From a virus: DNA of 20,015 nucleotides. The stretch is taken from IMG/VR virus record IMGVR_UViG_3300044971_000975, positions 1 through 20,015 of that record. One strand, given 5' to 3'. Both the position numbers and the translations under genes were made by a program. Below the pieces are notes generated by a model. That model searched no databases. It was not told the origin of the DNA and saw only the letters and a program-made list of their open reading frames with translations. Shown here one piece after another: positions 12,445-18,073 of this stretch (within the stretch, counting starts at the first letter, position 1; each line of letters opens with the position of its first letter).

Positions 12445-12472
12445 AATATATTACTTGCCATTTGCCAAGCAA
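12445..12472 (-). promoter_or_regulatory. Promoter for the RHH-Rep operon
   Basis: On the minus strand TTGCTT (12467-12472) and TATATT (12445-12450) are separated by 16 bases. An alternative pairing, TTGGCA (12463-12468) with TTTAAT (12440-12445) at 17 bases, is equally plausible. Either overlaps the plus-strand promoter, so the two would compete. Confidence 0.45.
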
Positions 12473-12482
12473 TGCCTATACT
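12455..12482 (+). promoter_or_regulatory. Early promoter of the plus-strand operon
   Basis: TTGCCA (12455-12460), 16 bases, then TATACT (12477-12482); both hexamers are close to sigma70 consensus. It would start transcription about 40 bases before the first small gene at 12530. Direct repeats TTGCCA (12455 and 12462) and the inverted GGCAA/TTGCC pair across 12433-12459 may be binding sites for the neighbouring RHH protein. Confidence 0.6.
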
Positions 12483-12513
12483 TAGTTCCGCATCACTTGA
12501 TAAACGTCAACCG

Positions 12514-12532
12514 AAAAGGAAACGACATCATG
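12514..12532 (+). repeat. Reiterated RBS leader cassette, copy 1
   Basis: AAAAGGAAACGACATCATG. The same leader precedes the next genes at 12762-12780 (one base different) and, more diverged, at 12940-12954 and 13158-13176. It contains the AAGGA ribosome-binding site and the start codon. Confidence 0.65.
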
Positions 12533-12730
12533 AAAACACTAATCGAAATCGCTATCGAAAAGCTTCAGAAGCACGGATACAAAGCAGAAGTATCGGGACT
12601 AATCGGCGGCTGGATTAACGTGACAGAACCGGCTGTAATTCGTTCAGGTGGTCAACCCGACAGAATCGTAAACGATATAACTACCATCCATCACACCAGA
12701 GTGTGGGATTTCATCAACGAGCGCAATTAA
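12530..12730 (+). CDS. Small early protein of unknown function (66 residues)
   Basis: The start ATG at 12530 is chosen because the repeated AAAAGGAAACGACATC leader precedes it; an in-frame upstream ATG (12404) would cross the promoter. The protein opens MKTLIEIAIEKLQKHGYKAE, an amphipathic helix, followed by VSGLIGGWINVTEP and a C-terminal HTRVWDFINERN helix. It is soluble and likely a small alpha-beta fold. I do not recognise a family. As first gene of the early operon it is expected to be made immediately after infection, a position where host-takeover proteins often lie. Confidence 0.65.
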   Translation: MKTLIEIAIEKLQKHGYKAEVSGLIGGWINVTEPAVIRSGGQPDRIVNDITTIHHTRVWDFINERN

Positions 12731-12737
12731 ACAATCC

Positions 12738-12751
12738 GCCCCTTCGGGGGC
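12738..12751 (+). other. TTCG-tetraloop hairpin between early genes
   Basis: GCCCC-TTCG-GGGGC is a perfect 5-bp stem closed by a stable tetraloop, without a following T-run. It may protect or attenuate the mRNA between the first two small genes. Confidence 0.5.
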
Positions 12752-12761
12752 TGTCAAACCT

Positions 12762-12780
12762 AAAAGGAAATGACATCATG
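12762..12780 (+). repeat. Reiterated RBS leader cassette, copy 2
   Basis: AAAAGGAAATGACATCATG differs from copy 1 at one base. The intergenic unit is longer here: stop codon TAA, ACAATCCG (12731-12738), then AAACCTAAAAGGAAATG. The same unit recurs after the gene ending at 13140. Confidence 0.65.
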
Positions 12781-12939
12781 AAAGACTCAACCGCTCTCAT
12801 CCTCTCATCAGTAGCTTTCAACCTGCTTACCTTGCTGGCTGTCATCAGTAGCTTGCCAGTAGCTGCCTGCGCTGTCTTATCTCTGTCGGGCGCTGCTCTG
12901 CTCGGCTTCGGCTTTTACAACCTTGCCAAATATAACTAA
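12778..12939 (+). CDS. Small two-helix membrane protein (53 residues)
   Basis: Starts at ATG 12778 behind leader copy 2. After MKDSTAL the protein is almost entirely hydrophobic: helix 1 about residues 5-25 (LILSSVAFNLLTLLAVISSL), helix 2 about 28-48 (AACAVLSLSGAALLGFGFYN), ending LAKYN. It is thus a small inner-membrane hairpin. No family is recognised. Early phage membrane peptides of this size commonly alter host membrane functions or block superinfection, but no specific role can be read from the sequence. Confidence 0.65.
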   Translation: MKDSTALILSSVAFNLLTLLAVISSLPVAACAVLSLSGAALLGFGFYNLAKYN

Positions 12940-12951
12940 GGGGGAACGACA

Positions 12952-13140
12952 ATGGCTTATCAGTACAAATACACAGACAGATTCGATTCAAAGCTGATCG
13001 AGCATCATTACCTGTTATCCGTTAGCCACCGGCACTACTGGTTTCAATCTCTCACCCATTTGCGTGAATTCATGGATTCGTCTGAATTCGATTCGCGCAT
13101 GACAATAGGCTATCCGGCAGTTTCTCCGCTTGACTACTAA
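12952..13140 (+). CDS. Small early protein of unknown function (62 residues)
   Basis: It begins at ATG 12952, eleven bases after the previous stop, with the RBS AAGGGGGAACGACA, a diverged form of the repeated leader. The 62 residues are rich in Tyr, His, Ser and Asp (MAYQYKYTDRFDSKLIEHHY, then LLSVSHRHYWFQSLTHLREF), with no membrane segment or metal motif that I can name; paired histidines may bind metal. It seems to be another member of the small-gene cassette array. Confidence 0.6.
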   Translation: MAYQYKYTDRFDSKLIEHHYLLSVSHRHYWFQSLTHLREFMDSSEFDSRMTIGYPAVSPLDY

Positions 13141-13157
13141 ACAATCCGTCTAAACCT

Positions 13158-13176
13158 AAAAGGAAATGCAACCATG
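13158..13176 (+). repeat. Reiterated RBS leader cassette, copy 3
   Basis: AAAAGGAAATGCAACCATG, preceded by TAAACAATCCG (13138-13148), the same arrangement as the unit before the gene at 12778. The shared flanks show that the whole intergenic unit, not only the RBS, was duplicated. Confidence 0.6.
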
Positions 13177-13431
13177 ATCGCCATTCACACCAAATTCATA
13201 CCTGCCGCTAACACTCGCGGTTCACGCATCAAGGCATACACAAGCACAGGCAAGCAAGCAACAATTTCCTACCCATATGAATTGTCATATGAATTAGCCC
13301 ATTTTGAAGCTGTCAAGGCATTAGTTGAAAACAATGGTCTTGATTGGAATCTTAACAATATGCGCTTTGGTGACAGCGCCGATGGTAAAGGATACGTTTT
13401 CTGCTTTGATGCTAGCAAGGTGACAGCATGA
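13174..13431 (+). CDS. Conserved small phage protein (85 residues)
   Basis: The protein starts MIAIHTKFIPAANTRGSRIK and continues AYTSTGKQATISYPYELSYE, then a helix with AHFEAVKALVENNGLDW and a strand ending GKGYVFCFDA. The 'IH-K-I-ATNTRGSRIKA' opening and 'W--N---FGDS-DGKGYVF' ending recur in many phage and prophage early regions as an uncharacterised protein. It is a likely compact alpha-beta fold that may bind nucleic acid (basic N-terminus). Leader copy 3 supplies the RBS. Its stop overlaps the next tiny gene as ATGA. Confidence 0.7.
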   Translation: MIAIHTKFIPAANTRGSRIKAYTSTGKQATISYPYELSYELAHFEAVKALVENNGLDWNLNNMRFGDSADGKGYVFCFDASKVTA

Positions 13432-13514
13432 AAACTACCATTATCGAAGCTATCGGTGGCCTAGTTGCTTTCCTGATAATGTGGGCTTTTCTCTTTGTCT
13501 TGCTCTCGTTCTAA
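13428..13514 (+). CDS. 28-residue single-span membrane peptide
   Basis: A frame from ATG 13428 overlaps the preceding stop as ATGA and encodes MKTTIIEAIGGLVAFLIMWA followed by FLFVLLSF. After a short amphipathic start the rest is one membrane helix. The coupling and the terminator just downstream fit a real last gene of the first early block. Very short hydrophobic ORFs can arise by chance, so confidence is moderate. Confidence 0.5.
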   Translation: MKTTIIEAIGGLVAFLIMWAFLFVLLSF

Positions 13515-13549
13515 TACAGGCCCTACAAGCCTTTTTTATTGCAGCACCA

Positions 13550-13573
13550 AGCCGGATACCCTCCGGCTTTTTT
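13550..13573 (+). terminator. Rho-independent terminator in the early operon
   Basis: AGCCGGA (13550-13556) / TCCGGCT (13562-13568) is a perfect 7-bp stem with a 5-base loop, running into six T (13568-13573). A weaker AGGC/GCCT stem with six T lies just before (13518-13537). Genes beyond need read-through, antitermination or a further promoter; none is obvious between 13574 and 13602. Confidence 0.85.
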
Positions 13574-13602
13574 AAAGCCCTATAAACCCTTTGGGAGCCA
13601 TC

Positions 13603-13794
13603 ATGCCAGTCTGCCTAACTAAGCAACCCTCAATCCCTGTATCCCTTGCCATTGTTCAGGAAATAAACCCTGACATTACCGAGCAAGATGCTTACCAAGT
13701 GCTGCATTTATTGCACTTATCACAGCAACAGGGCTACTCAATCAATCATTCAATGATCGAACGCATCATTGATCGCGTTATCTTTCCATTTTAA
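13603..13794 (+). CDS. Small protein of unknown function (63 residues)
   Basis: It starts at ATG 13603 with GGGAG five bases upstream; an in-frame TTG four codons earlier is less likely. The sequence (MPVCLTKQPSIPVSLAIVQE, then INPDITEQDAYQVLHLLHLS) is helical and soluble, with a C-terminal HSMIERIIDRVIFPF helix. I do not recognise a family. It lies 13 bases before the exonuclease gene and after the terminator, so it opens the recombination block, possibly as an accessory of that block. Confidence 0.6.
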   Translation: MPVCLTKQPSIPVSLAIVQEINPDITEQDAYQVLHLLHLSQQQGYSINHSMIERIIDRVIFPF

Positions 13795-13807
13795 TAAGGG
13801 GTCTATC

Positions 13808-14764
13808 ATGGTCGGAAAAGTTACACCTAACACAATGCTGTCCGCTTCCCGCCTGCCTGCAATCATGGGATACAGCAAATACAGAAGCCCGAATGACGAG
13901 CTACAAGCCAGCATAGGCGCTATAAACGGCATCGATTCAACATCATCACAAAATGAAGCAATGCAGTGGGGCGATACGCTAGAGCGCGTCATCATTGAAA
14001 AAGCAGCAGAGCGACTAGGCGTTACCGATTTGGTAACACACCACCCTGAACCTCGCTTTCACCCCTTGCTGCCGCTGGCCTGTAGCATAGATGCTGTAGC
14101 AAATGGAAACGCAATAGTGGTTGCCAATGACCCCGACAAAGGAATCATGGTCATGGACGGCGACATCATGCAGCTAACAGGTACCGGCATCATCGAAGCC
14201 AAGCTAACCTCAGTCGCGCCAGAACATACCCCAGCCCTCTACAGGGGGCCAATCCAATTGCAGGCACAGATGGACATCACAGGCGCTAAATGGGGCGCTC
14301 TGGCAGTCCTCTATCGCGGTACAGAGTTGCGGATTTTTCTTTTCAAACCGCACGAACCTACCCTTCGGGCCATCGAAAAAGCTACGCTCGACTTCCAACG
14401 TAGACTTGACATCTGGAAATCAGAGAGGCATATTGACTACTATCCACCTGTCAACAGTGATGATGCCAACAGGACATGGGGGACTGCCGAAGATGCCACA
14501 GTCCATTTAGGTGGTGAGTTCGAACAGTGGGCGCGAGACATCCACGAAGCCAAGCAGGACATCAAGCAATGCGAAGACATCATAGATGACAGAGAGAAAC
14601 GTATCAAAGAAGCAATGCAAACAGCTACCAAAGCTGAGATCGGGAAGTACCAAGTAAGCTGGCCGATGCGCCACTACAAAGCAACAACAGAGCGAGTCAT
14701 CCCCGCCAAAGAGGGCTACTCAATCCGGCAGTCAAGCCTAACCATCAAGGAGAAAAAACAATGA
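13808..14764 (+). CDS. YqaJ-type 5'-3' exonuclease (lambda exonuclease-like)
   Basis: A 318-residue PD-(D/E)XK exonuclease expected to degrade one strand of duplex ends to give ssDNA for RecT. From ATG 13808 (RBS AAGGGG): SASRLPAIMGYSKYRSPNDE (12-31) is the family's opening motif; E59 in MQWGDTLER, D95 in CSIDAV, E130-A-K132 in GIIEAKLT and Q152 in LQAQMDITGAKWGA supply the expected catalytic residues. The C-terminal 100 residues include a coiled-coil-like EAKQDIKQCEDIIDDREKRI. A 13-codon in-frame extension (from 13769) lies inside the preceding gene and lacks an RBS. Its stop overlaps the RecT start as ATGA. Confidence 0.88.
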   Translation: MVGKVTPNTMLSASRLPAIMGYSKYRSPNDELQASIGAINGIDSTSSQNEAMQWGDTLERVIIEKAAERLGVTDLVTHHPEPRFHPLLPLACSIDAVANGNAIVVANDPDKGIMVMDGDIMQLTGTGIIEAKLTSVAPEHTPALYRGPIQLQAQMDITGAKWGALAVLYRGTELRIFLFKPHEPTLRAIEKATLDFQRRLDIWKSERHIDYYPPVNSDDANRTWGTAEDATVHLGGEFEQWARDIHEAKQDIKQCEDIIDDREKRIKEAMQTATKAEIGKYQVSWPMRHYKATTERVIPAKEGYSIRQSSLTIKEKKQ

Positions 14765-15783
14765 GCAATGTGACAGTCAGAAACGGCTTCCTGCCGACAA
14801 CCTTTTCAGAAGCCAAGACCTTCGCCGGCGAACTGGCAGCATCCAACCTAGTACCCAAAGCCTACGCAGGCAAGCCACTGGACATCTTAGTTGCTATCCA
14901 ATGGGGCAACGAGATTGGACTAGCACCTATGCAGGCACTGCAAAACATCAGCGTCATCAACGGCAAACCATCAGTCTATGGGGACGCAGCAATGGCACTG
15001 GTGCAGGCACACCCAGCCTGTGAGGGCGTAGAAGAGTTCTTTGAGGGCGAAGGTACACCGAACCCTATCGCTGTCTGTATCGCCCACAGACGAGGCCGTA
15101 AGCCTGTCACAGCTAAATTCTCAGTCGAGGACGCAAAGAGGGCAGGCCTGTGGAATAAACAAGGTCCTTGGACATCCTACCCAAAGCGGATGCTACAGAT
15201 GAGAGCCCGAGGCTTTGCCCTGCGAGATGCTTTCCCAGATGCACTGAAGGGACTCATCACCACAGAGGAAGCAGATGACTACCCAGCAGAAGCCAAGCAA
15301 GAAGCCAAGGACATCACGCCTAAGAATCCATTGGATGCTATCGCTTTGCCTGAAGTAATAGAACCTTCCTATCAGGAAGCCGCTGTAGAAGTGGTCGATG
15401 GTACAGTTACCGTTGAAGCAGAGGTAGTAGAAGTCGTCGCAGAACCAGAGGAACCAGAAACTTCTGGGGGTGGATGGCTTTTGTACATACCTCGCAAAGA
15501 CCCGCAGGAACTATCGTCATTGGAAGAGTGGCTCAAGGAGTACAACGCGCTGGCAGACAAGACCGCTGGTGCAGGCAAGGCAGCACCCAGAGCAAGGATG
15601 ACAGCCCTGCGTGAACTGCGAGAAGCCAACGATCCAACGATCAAGCGAACACCCACGCTAGTCAAGGTGGTGCTAACGCAAGGCCACCAGACCAGACTGG
15701 CTTGGCTAGGCCACCAGATGCGGGAAGAGGAAGGCAAATCTGACAACGTGAAGGAAGATCATGGACCACAACGTCAAACTTGA
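14761..15783 (+). CDS. recT: RecT-family single-strand annealing protein
   Basis: A 340-residue protein. Residues about 1-180 carry the RecT pattern: LVPKAYAGKPLDILVAIQWG, NEIGLAPMQALQNISVINGK, PSVYGDAAMALVQAHP, an AKRAGLW..GPWTSYPKRML region and RARGFALRDAFPDALKG. It anneals complementary ssDNA generated by the adjacent exonuclease, supporting phage recombination and possibly genome concatenation. After an acidic, Val/Glu-rich linker (about 200-235) there is a lysine/arginine-rich tail (about 240-340) without a recognised domain, longer than in classic RecT (269 residues). ATGA coupling with the exonuclease gene matches the usual two-gene cassette. Confidence 0.88.
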   Translation: MSNVTVRNGFLPTTFSEAKTFAGELAASNLVPKAYAGKPLDILVAIQWGNEIGLAPMQALQNISVINGKPSVYGDAAMALVQAHPACEGVEEFFEGEGTPNPIAVCIAHRRGRKPVTAKFSVEDAKRAGLWNKQGPWTSYPKRMLQMRARGFALRDAFPDALKGLITTEEADDYPAEAKQEAKDITPKNPLDAIALPEVIEPSYQEAAVEVVDGTVTVEAEVVEVVAEPEEPETSGGGWLLYIPRKDPQELSSLEEWLKEYNALADKTAGAGKAAPRARMTALRELREANDPTIKRTPTLVKVVLTQGHQTRLAWLGHQMREEEGKSDNVKEDHGPQRQT

Positions 15784-15988
15784 GATAGCAAAGCAGTATC
15801 TACGGGACCGCAAGAAATACATATGCGAACAGGATCAGAGCGATCCGAATCGCTTTGTTCCACGCAAATCAGTAGAGACAGATGTCAAACAAACATGGGG
15901 AGAATACCAACATGAGCAAAATAAAAGTAAACAACAAGCCGCATCGCCTATTCGATTTTTTGATCGAAAGATTCGGTATCAGAAGTGA
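15761..15988 (+). CDS. Small charged protein of unknown function (75 residues)
   Basis: It starts at ATG 15761 with GGAAGATC just upstream, inside the last 23 bases of recT. The peptide (MDHNVKLEIAKQYLRDRKKY, then ICEQDQSDPNRFVPRKSVET) is highly charged, basic at the end (FFDRKIRYQK), and shows no known family. Its 3' part overlaps the HTH gene by at least 77 bases in another frame. The start context is good, yet the overlap is unusually long, so either this frame or the start of the HTH gene deserves a check. Confidence 0.5.
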   Translation: MDHNVKLEIAKQYLRDRKKYICEQDQSDPNRFVPRKSVETDVKQTWGEYQHEQNKSKQQAASPIRFFDRKIRYQK

Positions 15989-16130
15989 TTATCAGTTGTC
16001 ACATATGCTAGAGGTAGGACCATCTGCCGTCAGTAAGTTCAGGTCAGGCAGGCCAATCACAGCCAACCTCATCCTGAAAGTGCATGAGACATTCGATGTA
16101 CCCATCAAAGACATCAAGGCACTCTTATGA
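15912..16130 (+). CDS. Cro-like helix-turn-helix regulator
   Basis: A 72-residue protein, using ATG 15912 because GGGGAG lies nine bases upstream; an in-frame ATG ten codons earlier (15882) lacks an RBS. LFDFLIERFGIRSDYQLSHM, LEVGPSAVSKFRSGRPITAN and LILKVHETFDVPIKDIKALL fit the five-helix XRE/Cro fold, with the recognition helix around PSAVSKFRSGRP. It probably binds operators in the early or late control region. Its stop is within four bases of the next start (ATGATGA overlap). It may balance the RHH repressor, but no operator can be assigned. Confidence 0.75.
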   Translation: MSKIKVNNKPHRLFDFLIERFGIRSDYQLSHMLEVGPSAVSKFRSGRPITANLILKVHETFDVPIKDIKALL

Positions 16131-16330
16131 TGAACCTAGTCGCAATCGCCAGCACGATGGCGGTAATCTACTGGGGCGCTATCGTACTCGCTGACAAAAG
16201 CATCGGCGAGTACAAGCGTGGCTACAAGGACGGCATCTCAAGTCAACAGAGAATAATCGATGAGCCAAAGTGCGAAGACAAGCGCAAACCTAAAGTGGTG
16301 CAGCGCCTGCAACAGCCACCGAGAGACTGA
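16127..16330 (+). CDS. Small single-span membrane protein (67 residues)
   Basis: Starts ATGATG at 16127 overlapping the previous stop. Residues about 3-22 (NLVAIASTMAVIYWGAIVLA) form one membrane helix; the remainder is a basic soluble tail with GYKDG and KRKPKVVQRLQQPPRD. No family is recognised. The next gene starts 71 bases before its end, in another frame. It likely localises at the inner membrane with its basic tail in the cytoplasm. Confidence 0.55.
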   Translation: MMNLVAIASTMAVIYWGAIVLADKSIGEYKRGYKDGISSQQRIIDEPKCEDKRKPKVVQRLQQPPRD

Positions 16331-16451
16331 TGGTGGCGAGTGGAAAGAGTGTAGAAGGACAAGACGCTGGGTCTGCCTATCGTGCAAAGAACTAAAGTCA
16401 CCTAGTTTCTATGGAAAAAATAATGTTCTGCCTACACTGTGTGAACTTTAA
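16260..16451 (+). CDS. Small zinc-ribbon-like protein (63 residues)
   Basis: The frame from ATG 16260 encodes MSQSAKTSANLKWCSACNSH, RETDGGEWKECRRTRRWVCL and SCKELKSPSFYGKN. The pair CSAC (residues 14-17) and CLSC (39-42), with GGEW and RRW between, matches the short treble-clef/zinc-ribbon proteins common in phage early regions ('W-C--C--H---EGG-W-----RRW-C--C'). That conservation makes the frame credible although it overlaps both neighbours (71 and 41 bases) and lacks a clear RBS. DNA or RNA binding is expected but not shown. Confidence 0.65.
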   Translation: MSQSAKTSANLKWCSACNSHRETDGGEWKECRRTRRWVCLSCKELKSPSFYGKNNVLPTLCEL

Positions 16452-16635
16452 CCTGAGAGACTATCCGTCTCATGTTCGAGTCGGATTCGGTAGATGTATG
16501 GCAGCTGACTTGTATAGCCAAGGCGCTGTCTTCATGCCGATCCGAACCGTTCATGAATGCGACAAGTACGACTCAGTAAAAGATGATGTGTTGATAAAAA
16601 GAAAGGAATGGAATGAGAGCCGCAAAGGTAGATGA
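16411..16635 (+). CDS. Small cysteine-containing phage protein (74 residues)
   Basis: Begins MEKIMFCLHCVNFNLRDYPS and continues HVRVGFGRCMAADL, then HECDKYDSVKDDVLIKRKEW. The layout CLHC--F-LR, GFG-C and H-CDKY---- W resembles small phage proteins with four conserved cysteines that probably hold zinc. Start could be ATG 16411 or 16423 (the second gives MFCLHC, with GGA six bases upstream). Overlaps the neighbours by 41 and 23 bases. Function unknown. Confidence 0.6.
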   Translation: MEKIMFCLHCVNFNLRDYPSHVRVGFGRCMAADLYSQGAVFMPIRTVHECDKYDSVKDDVLIKRKEWNESRKGR

Positions 16636-16927
16636 CAACCAGAAGGAGATCGTCAAAGCATTGCGGACTCTTGGCTGTTCCGTTCAGCATCTGCACAGCG
16701 TAGGCGCTGGATGCCCGGACCTGCTCGTCGGCTATAAGGGGTTCAACATCCTGCTAGAAGTGAAGGATGGCAACAAGTCACCGTCGCAACAGAAGCTAAC
16801 GCCAGACCAAATAATCTGGCATAGAGACTGGCGCGGCCATGTCAATGTTGTCAATAGTTCAGAGCAAGCAATCATTGCAGTACTCACAACAGCCAGAGAC
16901 TTGTCGGACTTGGACGATCTGAAATGA
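16613..16927 (+). CDS. VRR-NUC-type PD-(D/E)XK nuclease
   Basis: A 104-residue nuclease. Starts at ATG 16613 with AAAGGAA upstream. Core motifs: AGCPDLLVGYKGFNILLEVK gives D36, E49 and K51; SPSQQKLTPDQ supplies the helix with Q59/Q60. The order (helix, GxPD, ExK, Q) is the minimal VRR-NUC fold, used in phages as small endonucleases or Holliday junction-type resolvases. Downstream of RecT and the exonuclease, it could resolve recombination or replication intermediates. Its end is coupled to the next frame by ATGA. Confidence 0.8.
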   Translation: MRAAKVDDNQKEIVKALRTLGCSVQHLHSVGAGCPDLLVGYKGFNILLEVKDGNKSPSQQKLTPDQIIWHRDWRGHVNVVNSSEQAIIAVLTTARDLSDLDDLK

Positions 16928-16971
16928 GTCTGTGGCGTAAGCGAGGCGCAAGCCACATAAGGAGAGAAACA

Positions 16972-17163
16972 ATGACTAGAAATGACGTTAAAGGATTCTT
17001 TGAACTAATTAACTTCAGCACCGATGACGAAGATTCATTCAAGATTTTCTTGGACTTCGCCAGAGTAGTCGCAGCAGCAGAGCGTGAGGCTTGCGCCGAA
17101 GCTTGTGAGAGCGATGACTGGAATGTGGCAGCAGCTATGGTCCGCGCAAGGAAAAACAAATGA
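16972..17163 (+). CDS. Small acidic phage protein (63 residues)
   Basis: The start chosen is ATG 16972 with GGAGAG five bases upstream; an in-frame ATG at 16924, coupled to the previous stop, would add 16 basic residues. The sequence MTRNDVKGFFELINFSTDDE is followed by FARVVAAAEREACAEACESD and AAAMVRARKNK. The 'fA--vaaaEREACAevCe---------aA--IRaR' pattern is very common in small phage proteins, with no known function. Helical, acidic, soluble. Confidence 0.65.
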   Translation: MTRNDVKGFFELINFSTDDEDSFKIFLDFARVVAAAEREACAEACESDDWNVAAAMVRARKNK

Positions 17164-17196
17164 GACAAACATTCGAAGCCAAGCTGAAGGAAAAGA

Positions 17197-17616
17197 ATGC
17201 GCCCCATCTATGAGACACAGGCAGACTTAAAGCGAGAGAAAGAAGTACAAGAAGCTTTGTACCTCATGTGGGAAGTGGACTTTCACAAGCTGCCTCGCGC
17301 CTACCATGTAGACTGGATGCTGACAAAGAAAGGACAAGCCAAAGGATTTGCCGAACTCAAGTGCCGAAACAATCCTCGCAGTCAGTATCCTACCTTGATG
17401 CTATCAATGCACAAGTGGATGCACGGCAAGGCAATGGCACAAGAGATCGGGGGAAAGTTCATTGTCATCGTCCGGTGGAGCGATGGCATCTTCTACCACA
17501 AGCAAGGCTGGTGCGATGTCACCTACGGCGTAGGCGGCAGGAAAGATAGAGGGGACAGTCAGGATATAGAACCAGTGGTCCATATCCCGACTGACTACTT
17601 CAGACGCGCTACTTAG
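17197..17616 (+). CDS. Small PD-(D/E)XK nuclease-like protein
   Basis: A 139-residue protein starting at ATG 17197 with AAGGAAAAGA as RBS. Residues 6-20 (ETQADLKREKEVQEALYLMW) form the leading helix; HVDWMLTKKGQAKGFAELKC gives D39 and E53-L-K55, the D...ExK pair of the nuclease fold, followed by CR. Then YPTLMLSMHKWMHGKAMAQE is a helix, with IVIVRWSDGIFYHKQG as strands. Phage relatives are usually uncharacterised. A DNA nuclease role is likely but the exact activity is not known. It is the last early gene; its stop overlaps the end of the opposing Rz gene by eight bases. Confidence 0.65.
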   Translation: MRPIYETQADLKREKEVQEALYLMWEVDFHKLPRAYHVDWMLTKKGQAKGFAELKCRNNPRSQYPTLMLSMHKWMHGKAMAQEIGGKFIVIVRWSDGIFYHKQGWCDVTYGVGGRKDRGDSQDIEPVVHIPTDYFRRAT

Positions 17617-18073
17617 GCCTCAAGGCTTCGTACTGTTTGACGCAGGTGTCGAGGGCTGCTTGGAGTCTTGCGGCATCGGCACTGTACCCTGCAAGAAAGA
17701 TTGCATCTCGGCTTGCCAGTTCCGCTCCACTCGCTCCACCGCAAGATTGGGTGGCACCGGACACGGCACTTGCCGAGGTGGTGGGACGCTCGGGGCGCTG
17801 GCGCAAGCTGTTAATAAGCTTGTCAGACCGAGCGTTAATATCCTTGATTTGTTCATAAGACTCTTTCCTTAACTGGTCAGCTTGTGCCTGTAATGCCTGC
17901 TCCTTCTCACGCGCAGCAGCTTGTGCCTTCGCATATTCCTCTGCCTGCTTGGCACGTTCCTGATCCCACGCAGACTGGACCTGTGCCTTACCGTGCGCCG
18001 TACCTTTGACGTAGCCACCAGCGCCTGCAAGGGCGACAGCGATAACGGCACCGGCCACAAAATAGGGATTCAT
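17609..18073 (-). CDS. Rz: Rz-type inner-membrane spanin subunit (i-spanin)
   Basis: A 154-residue protein. Residues about 5-23 (FVAGAVIAVALAGAGGYVKG) are the N-terminal membrane anchor, followed by a long periplasmic coiled coil (DQERAKQAEEYAKAQAAARE, KEQALQAQADQLRKESYEQI) and a C-terminal domain with CGGASGAELASRDAIFLAGY and a region of paired cysteines. This is the layout of lambda Rz, which with Rz1 fuses inner and outer membranes in the last step of lysis. Rz1 is encoded inside this gene. It is the last gene of the lysis block, convergent with the early operon. Confidence 0.85.
   Translation of the reverse strand: MNPYFVAGAVIAVALAGAGGYVKGTAHGKAQVQSAWDQERAKQAEEYAKAQAAAREKEQALQAQADQLRKESYEQIKDINARSDKLINSLRQRPERPTTSASAVSGATQSCGGASGAELASRDAIFLAGYSADAARLQAALDTCVKQYEALRPK
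17620..17856 (-). CDS. Rz1: Rz1-type outer-membrane spanin lipoprotein (o-spanin), embedded in Rz
   Basis: A 78-residue protein read in another frame within Rz. Residues 1-18 (MNKSRILTLGLTSLLTAC) are a lipoprotein signal with lipobox L-T-A-C, C18 being the lipidated residue. The mature part is rich in proline (APSVPPPRQVPCPVPPNLAV), as in Rz1. AGGAAAGAG before ATG 17856 serves as RBS. The embedded architecture equals that of lambda Rz/Rz1, and the pair identifies a Gram-negative host. Confidence 0.85.
   Translation of the reverse strand: MNKSRILTLGLTSLLTACASAPSVPPPRQVPCPVPPNLAVERVERNWQAEMQSFLQGTVPMPQDSKQPSTPASNSTKP

Noticed and set aside
17160-17213. 17-codon frame ATGAGACAAACA... coupled to the end of the 63-residue gene.
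   Set aside because: It is very short, lies mostly over the RBS of the next gene and has no recognisable sequence; more likely leader than gene.
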